NCBI GenBank assembly: GCA_035462375.1
Contig: DATHUJ010000055.1
Span: forward strand, 1-64,000
Direction of reading: 5' to 3'
DNA length: 64,000 nt
Source of the DNA: DASTQL01 sp035462375
GTDB taxonomy: Bacteria > Actinomycetota > Actinomycetes > Jiangellales > Jiangellaceae
Below, piece by piece: positions 61,151 through 64,000 of this stretch. How positions within the stretch are numbered: the first letter of the stretch is position 1; the number at the start of each line of letters is the position of its first letter. The position numbers and the translations under genes were made by a program. Under the pieces are notes generated by a model. It was not told the origin of the DNA and did no database searches. It saw only the letters and a list, made by a program, of their open reading frames with translations.

Positions 61151-61203
61151 GCCGACGTTCGGCGGCGGCTGGGCGCCGTGCTCAGCGGCCGCCGAACGTC
61201 GGC
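61151..61203. terminator. Bidirectional hairpin overlapping the enoyl-CoA hydratase 3' end
   Basis: GCCGACGTTCGGCGGC (61151-61166) pairs perfectly over 16 bases with 61188-61203 around a 21-base loop. The right arm is the last codons of the hydratase gene on the minus strand (PTFGG), so the left arm is an inverted copy of coding sequence. It can serve both convergent genes. Confidence 0.65.
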
Positions 61204-61982
61204 GGTTCCTTCGCGACGAACGAGCTGACCGCCGCCTGGTGGTCCTCGGTCGTGCCGGTGAGGCGCATCATCTCGCCCTCATAGGCCAGCGACGCGGTGA
61301 GGTCGTGCGTCGCGGAGTGCACCAGCGACCGCCGGATCGCACCGTAGGCCACCGTCGGTCCGGCGGCCAGCTCGCGCGCGAGCGTCAGCGCTCGGCCGAG
61401 CACCTCGTCAGCGGCGACCACCTCGGTCGCCAGGCCGAGCCGCAACGCCTCGTCGGCCGGGACGGTGCGCGGCCGGAGCAGGAGTTCCTTTGCCCTGGCC
61501 CAGCCCACGATGCGGGGGAGGGTCCACGAGGAGCCGGAATCGCAGGACAGCGCGATCCCGGCGAAAGCCAGGTTGAAGCCGGCGGTGTCGGCCACCACCC
61601 GGAAGTCGCAGGCGAGGGCGAAGGCCGCCCCGGCACCCGCCGCGACCCCGTTCACGGCGGCGATCACGGGCTTGGGCATGGTCGCGAGGGCGTACGCGAT
61701 CGGCGTGTAGTGGTCGGGCACGGTCCGCCACACCTTCTCGACGTCGTCCCGCAACAACTGCACGTGCTCCTTGAGGTCCTGACCGACGCAGAAGGCCCGC
61801 CCGGTGCCGCTCAGCAGCACCGCCCGTACGGAAGCGTCGTCGGTGGCGGTGTGGACCGCCGCGCGGAGCCCCTCCTTGGTGGCGGTGTCGAGGGAGTTCA
61901 TGGCCTCCGGGCGGTTGAGCGTGATCGTGGCGACGCCGCCCTCGACGGCGTAGAGGACGGGGTCGGTCGCTGGCTCGGTCAC
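61182..61982 (-). CDS. Enoyl-CoA hydratase/isomerase family protein
   Basis: A 266-residue crotonase-fold protein. The oxyanion-hole segments are AFCVGQDLKEH and NGVAAGAGAAFALACDFRV; IALSCDSGSSWTLPRIVGWARAKELLL is typical of PaaG/PaaB-like isomerases. It starts at GTG 61982 in an overlap with the PaaX-type regulator stop (GTGA). The pair suggests an aromatic- or phenylacetate-type acyl-CoA step, but no other paa genes are in the window. Confidence 0.87.
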   Translation of the reverse strand: MTEPATDPVLYAVEGGVATITLNRPEAMNSLDTATKEGLRAAVHTATDDASVRAVLLSGTGRAFCVGQDLKEHVQLLRDDVEKVWRTVPDHYTPIAYALATMPKPVIAAVNGVAAGAGAAFALACDFRVVADTAGFNLAFAGIALSCDSGSSWTLPRIVGWARAKELLLRPRTVPADEALRLGLATEVVAADEVLGRALTLARELAAGPTVAYGAIRRSLVHSATHDLTASLAYEGEMMRLTGTTEDHQAAVSSFVAKEPPTFGGR

Positions 61983-62788
61983 GGGTGGGCTCCGTTGGGT
62001 CGCGCGGACAGGCAGGAGTCGACGAAGCCTGCGGCGGCCGGCAGCAGCCGCGTGGCCTGGGTGTCGAAGAAGGTGGCGGCGTCGTCGCCGGGCCAGTGTG
62101 TGGGGAGCAGCTCGCGCGGCAGCCACGGGTCGGTGAAGAGGAACTTGCGCCAGCCGTGGACCAGCCTGCTGCGCGCGGCGAACGCCCGCTCGGGTGCCGC
62201 GTGGTCGTCGACGCCGTCGACGATGTCATGCGCCTCGGCCAGCCACCGCTCGTAGTCGGCGCCGATGGCGTCGAGGTCCCAGGCCCGGCGGACCAGCCCC
62301 TCGTCACCGCCCTTCCACCCGTTGTGGGTCGCGGTGAAGCACTCGGCCGTCTGGCCCTCACCCTCCAGCAAGGCCTCGAGCTCGATGGACGGCCGCGGTG
62401 CGATCCAGCCGCCGTCCCCGATGGGTGCGTAGCCGAGGTAGCGCAACCCGTTGCGCAGGCGCTCCCGGGCGGCGCGGTCGACCACGCGGGACGGGACGAC
62501 GAGATGCCACGTACCGTCCCACCCGCCGACACCACGGCGGTAGATCCGGTCCGCCGCCGTGTCCAGGCGGCGCACCGCCCGAGGCGTGAGCGCGTAGCCG
62601 GGAGCGCCGTCGAGCCGGACCGGCTCCAACCAGCCCTGCTTGACCATCCGGGACACCGCCGTCCGTACCGCTGGCGCGGCGACGTCGAGCGGGGCGAGCA
62701 ACCGGACCAGCGCGGCGACCGGCGCACGTCCACCACGGGAGCGCAGGTGGTCGCCGTACAGGTCGAACAGCGCGGAACGGGCGTTCAC
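61979..62788 (-). CDS. PaaX family transcriptional regulator
   Basis: A 269-residue PaaX-type repressor. The N-terminal winged helix (about residues 1-80) has ALFDLYGDHL, APAVRTAVSRMVKQGWL and YALTPRAVRRLD. The central and C-terminal PaaX domains have WHLVVPS and WRKFLFTDPWLPRELLP. In the phenylacetate pathway PaaX responds to phenylacetyl-CoA. It is upstream of and translationally coupled to the hydratase. The start may be GTG 62788 or ATG 62797. Confidence 0.88.
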   Translation of the reverse strand: MNARSALFDLYGDHLRSRGGRAPVAALVRLLAPLDVAAPAVRTAVSRMVKQGWLEPVRLDGAPGYALTPRAVRRLDTAADRIYRRGVGGWDGTWHLVVPSRVVDRAARERLRNGLRYLGYAPIGDGGWIAPRPSIELEALLEGEGQTAECFTATHNGWKGGDEGLVRRAWDLDAIGADYERWLAEAHDIVDGVDDHAAPERAFAARSRLVHGWRKFLFTDPWLPRELLPTHWPGDDAATFFDTQATRLLPAAAGFVDSCLSARPNGAHP

Positions 62789-62962
62789 GCCGCACATCCT
62801 GCCGGGTCCGGGGCGCAGGCGTGCACCAGCCGGGGAGGGTCCCCCGGCCGGGCACGCTGCAGTCACCGGTGCCGATGCGGGATACTGCCGCCTGATGGCA
62901 CGCGCTCGGGGCTCCGCGGAGGGCCGCGGAGCGCGTGCGACCGACGAGGAAGGGGTGCGCGG

Positions 62963-63127
62963 ATGGCGGCGATGAAGCCGCGGACGGGCGACGGTCCGCT
63001 GGAGGTCACCAAAGAGGGGCGCGGCATCGTCATGCGGGTCCCGCTGGAGGGTGGCGGACGGCTGGTCGTCGAGCTCACGGCCGACGAGGCCGACGCGCTC
63101 GGTGACGCGCTCAAGAGCGTGGGCTGA
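62963..63127 (+). CDS. DUF3117 family small protein (Rv1211-like)
   Basis: A 54-residue protein, nearly all of it the invariant DUF3117 sequence: MAAMKPRTGDGPLEVTKEGR, then GIVMRVPLEGGGRLVVELT and a helix ending in DALKSVG. GAGGAAGGGG precedes ATG 62963. In M. tuberculosis the equivalent Rv1211 also follows tagA. Strong conservation of so small a protein implies a basic, still unknown, role. Confidence 0.88.
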   Translation: MAAMKPRTGDGPLEVTKEGRGIVMRVPLEGGGRLVVELTADEADALGDALKSVG

Positions 63128-63244
63128 CGGAGCGGCCGGCACCGACAGCGATGACATGATCCGTACGGCCCCGGCCGGCGCCCGCGACGCGGACACCGAC
63201 CGGGGCCGTACCGCGTCCCCACCCCCGACCTGACGAGGAACAGC

Positions 63245-64000
63245 GTGCCGAACACCTCTTACCCCGCCGCCGACGGCGCGGCTGTCCCCAGCCGCGTGGT
63301 CACCGATCCGGCCGCCCTCCTCGACGTCGAGGGTTGTCGGACCGTGGTCCTGCCGGTGTGGCCGGGCGCGACCGACGGGGAGGGGCCGTGGGTCGGCGAA
63401 GGAGCGGCCGCGGTGCTGGCAGCCGGCGGGGACCTCTTCGGTGCCCTGGAGCGGGCCCGCAAGCCCGCTGCTCCAGGCGCGGTGACGCCGGTGGAGCTGC
63501 CCGACGGTGCGGGACCGCTGCGGGCCCTGCTCGTCGGACTGGGTGACGGCTCCCCGGACGGCTACCGGCGGGCCGGCGCCGCCGTGGGGCGGGCACTCCG
63601 CGGGGAGGCCCGGGCGGCCACGACGCTCGCCGCTACGGCGGACGACGCCGCCTTGCGCGCGCTGCTCGAAGGGCTGGTGCTGGCGCCGTTCGCCTGGCGC
63701 CGCGCCACCACCCCCGTACCGGACGGGGCGGCCGTGGAGGAGGTGGTCCTCGCGGGGACCGGGAAGGACCGGGCCGCGGCGCTGCGCCGCGGGCTGGCCG
63801 TCGCGCGAGCGGGTTGGCTGTCGCGCGAACTCGTCGTCACGCCGTCGGACACGAAGGACCCGGCCTGGGTCGCGGCCCGGGCCGAGTCGGTCGCCGCCGA
63901 GGAGGGGCTCGGCATCACCGTGCTCGACGAGGTGGCGCTGGCTGAGCGAGGGTTCGGGGGGCTGCTGGCAGTCGGGGCCGGCTCGGTCCGTCCGCCGCGC
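63245..64000 (+). CDS. pepA: Leucyl aminopeptidase, N-terminal part (cut by window end)
   Basis: The GTG at 63245 opens a frame of 252 codons still open at the window end. The N-terminal macro-like domain of M17 aminopeptidases is seen (TVVLPVWPG, ALLVGLGDG, VGRALRGEAR), followed by WLSRELVVTPSDTKDP, VLDEVALAERGFGGLLAVGAGS and RPPR, the junction to the catalytic domain, which lies outside. GAGGAA precedes the GTG. M17 enzymes use two metal ions to remove N-terminal residues from peptides. Confidence 0.88.
   Translation, partial: MPNTSYPAADGAAVPSRVVTDPAALLDVEGCRTVVLPVWPGATDGEGPWVGEGAAAVLAAGGDLFGALERARKPAAPGAVTPVELPDGAGPLRALLVGLGDGSPDGYRRAGAAVGRALRGEARAATTLAATADDAALRALLEGLVLAPFAWRRATTPVPDGAAVEEVVLAGTGKDRAAALRRGLAVARAGWLSRELVVTPSDTKDPAWVAARAESVAAEEGLGITVLDEVALAERGFGGLLAVGAGSVRPPR

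Overview
The window reads as chromosomal DNA of a very GC-rich actinobacterium, most likely a member of the Nocardioidaceae (Nocardioides-like). The reasons are the base composition, the frequent GTG starts, 4-base GTGA/ATGA overlaps between genes, a mycobacterial-type SOS box, many leaderless-type promoters, a mycothiol gene (mshB) and several gene orders shared with Mycobacterium. I saw no rRNA, tRNA, CRISPR array, insertion sequence or prophage. The assignment to a family is inference; the gene content is read from the sequence.

Layout. Positions 1-2.3 kb are the end of a sugar ABC importer operon (two permeases and a MalK-type ATPase). A tandem pair of DUF1707 proteins and a DUF4245 protein follow, then a DUF222-HNH endonuclease whose start codon lies inside a perfect LexA box. 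From 6 to 12.4 kb is a conserved block, xseB-xseA / ispH / DUF6542 / rmuC / ychF, in the order of M. tuberculosis Rv1107c-Rv1112. From 12.5 to 15.6 kb an alpha-hydroxy-acid oxidase is fused in frame to an acetamidase/formamidase and followed by an SDR dehydrogenase; the oxidase N-terminus is frameshifted. From 15.7 to 22 kb are accessory genes: a TetR/DoxX divergent pair with a clear operator, a BTAD-type regulator, an AlkZ-like winged-helix protein, a truncated SpoIIAA-like remnant, and a cupin.

From 22.1 to 24.9 kb a lipoprotein, a histidine kinase and a response regulator form one operon, followed by a 24-residue membrane protein gene. An aldo/keto reductase, a three-unit 62-bp tandem repeat and a pterin dehydratase come next, then an SDH-1 type succinate dehydrogenase operon on the minus strand (27.0-30.7 kb, like Rv0247c-Rv0250c) and a divergent Nudix-phosphotransferase fusion.

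From 33 kb to the end the window follows the M. tuberculosis Rv1165-Rv1211 backbone with insertions and deletions: typA, a complete peptide ABC importer (binding lipoprotein, two permeases, two ATPases), mshB, DUF6113, VanW, sirB1, GNAT, a 7Fe ferredoxin, dapC, an exported hydrolase-like protein, a divergent pair of orphan Dpp permeases, an aldo/keto reductase, dapD, dapE, wrbA, two LOG-family proteins, folP2-like, a DivIVA-domain protein, SRPBCC, tag, a LuxR-type ATPase regulator with a YdhR-like monooxygenase, an enoyl-CoA hydratase/PaaX unit, DUF3117 and the start of leucyl aminopeptidase.

Common threads are lysine/diaminopimelate synthesis beside peptide-type permeases and cell-wall proteins, a recurring start signal (TANNNT placed 6-8 bases before ATG/GTG) at about fifteen genes, and an over-represented palindrome CCGTACGG (16 copies counted by eye). 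The most unusual items are the oxidase-amidase fusion, the Nudix-APH fusion, the SOS box on the HNH gene, the shared divergent promoter/operator of the TetR gene, and the 62-bp repeat.
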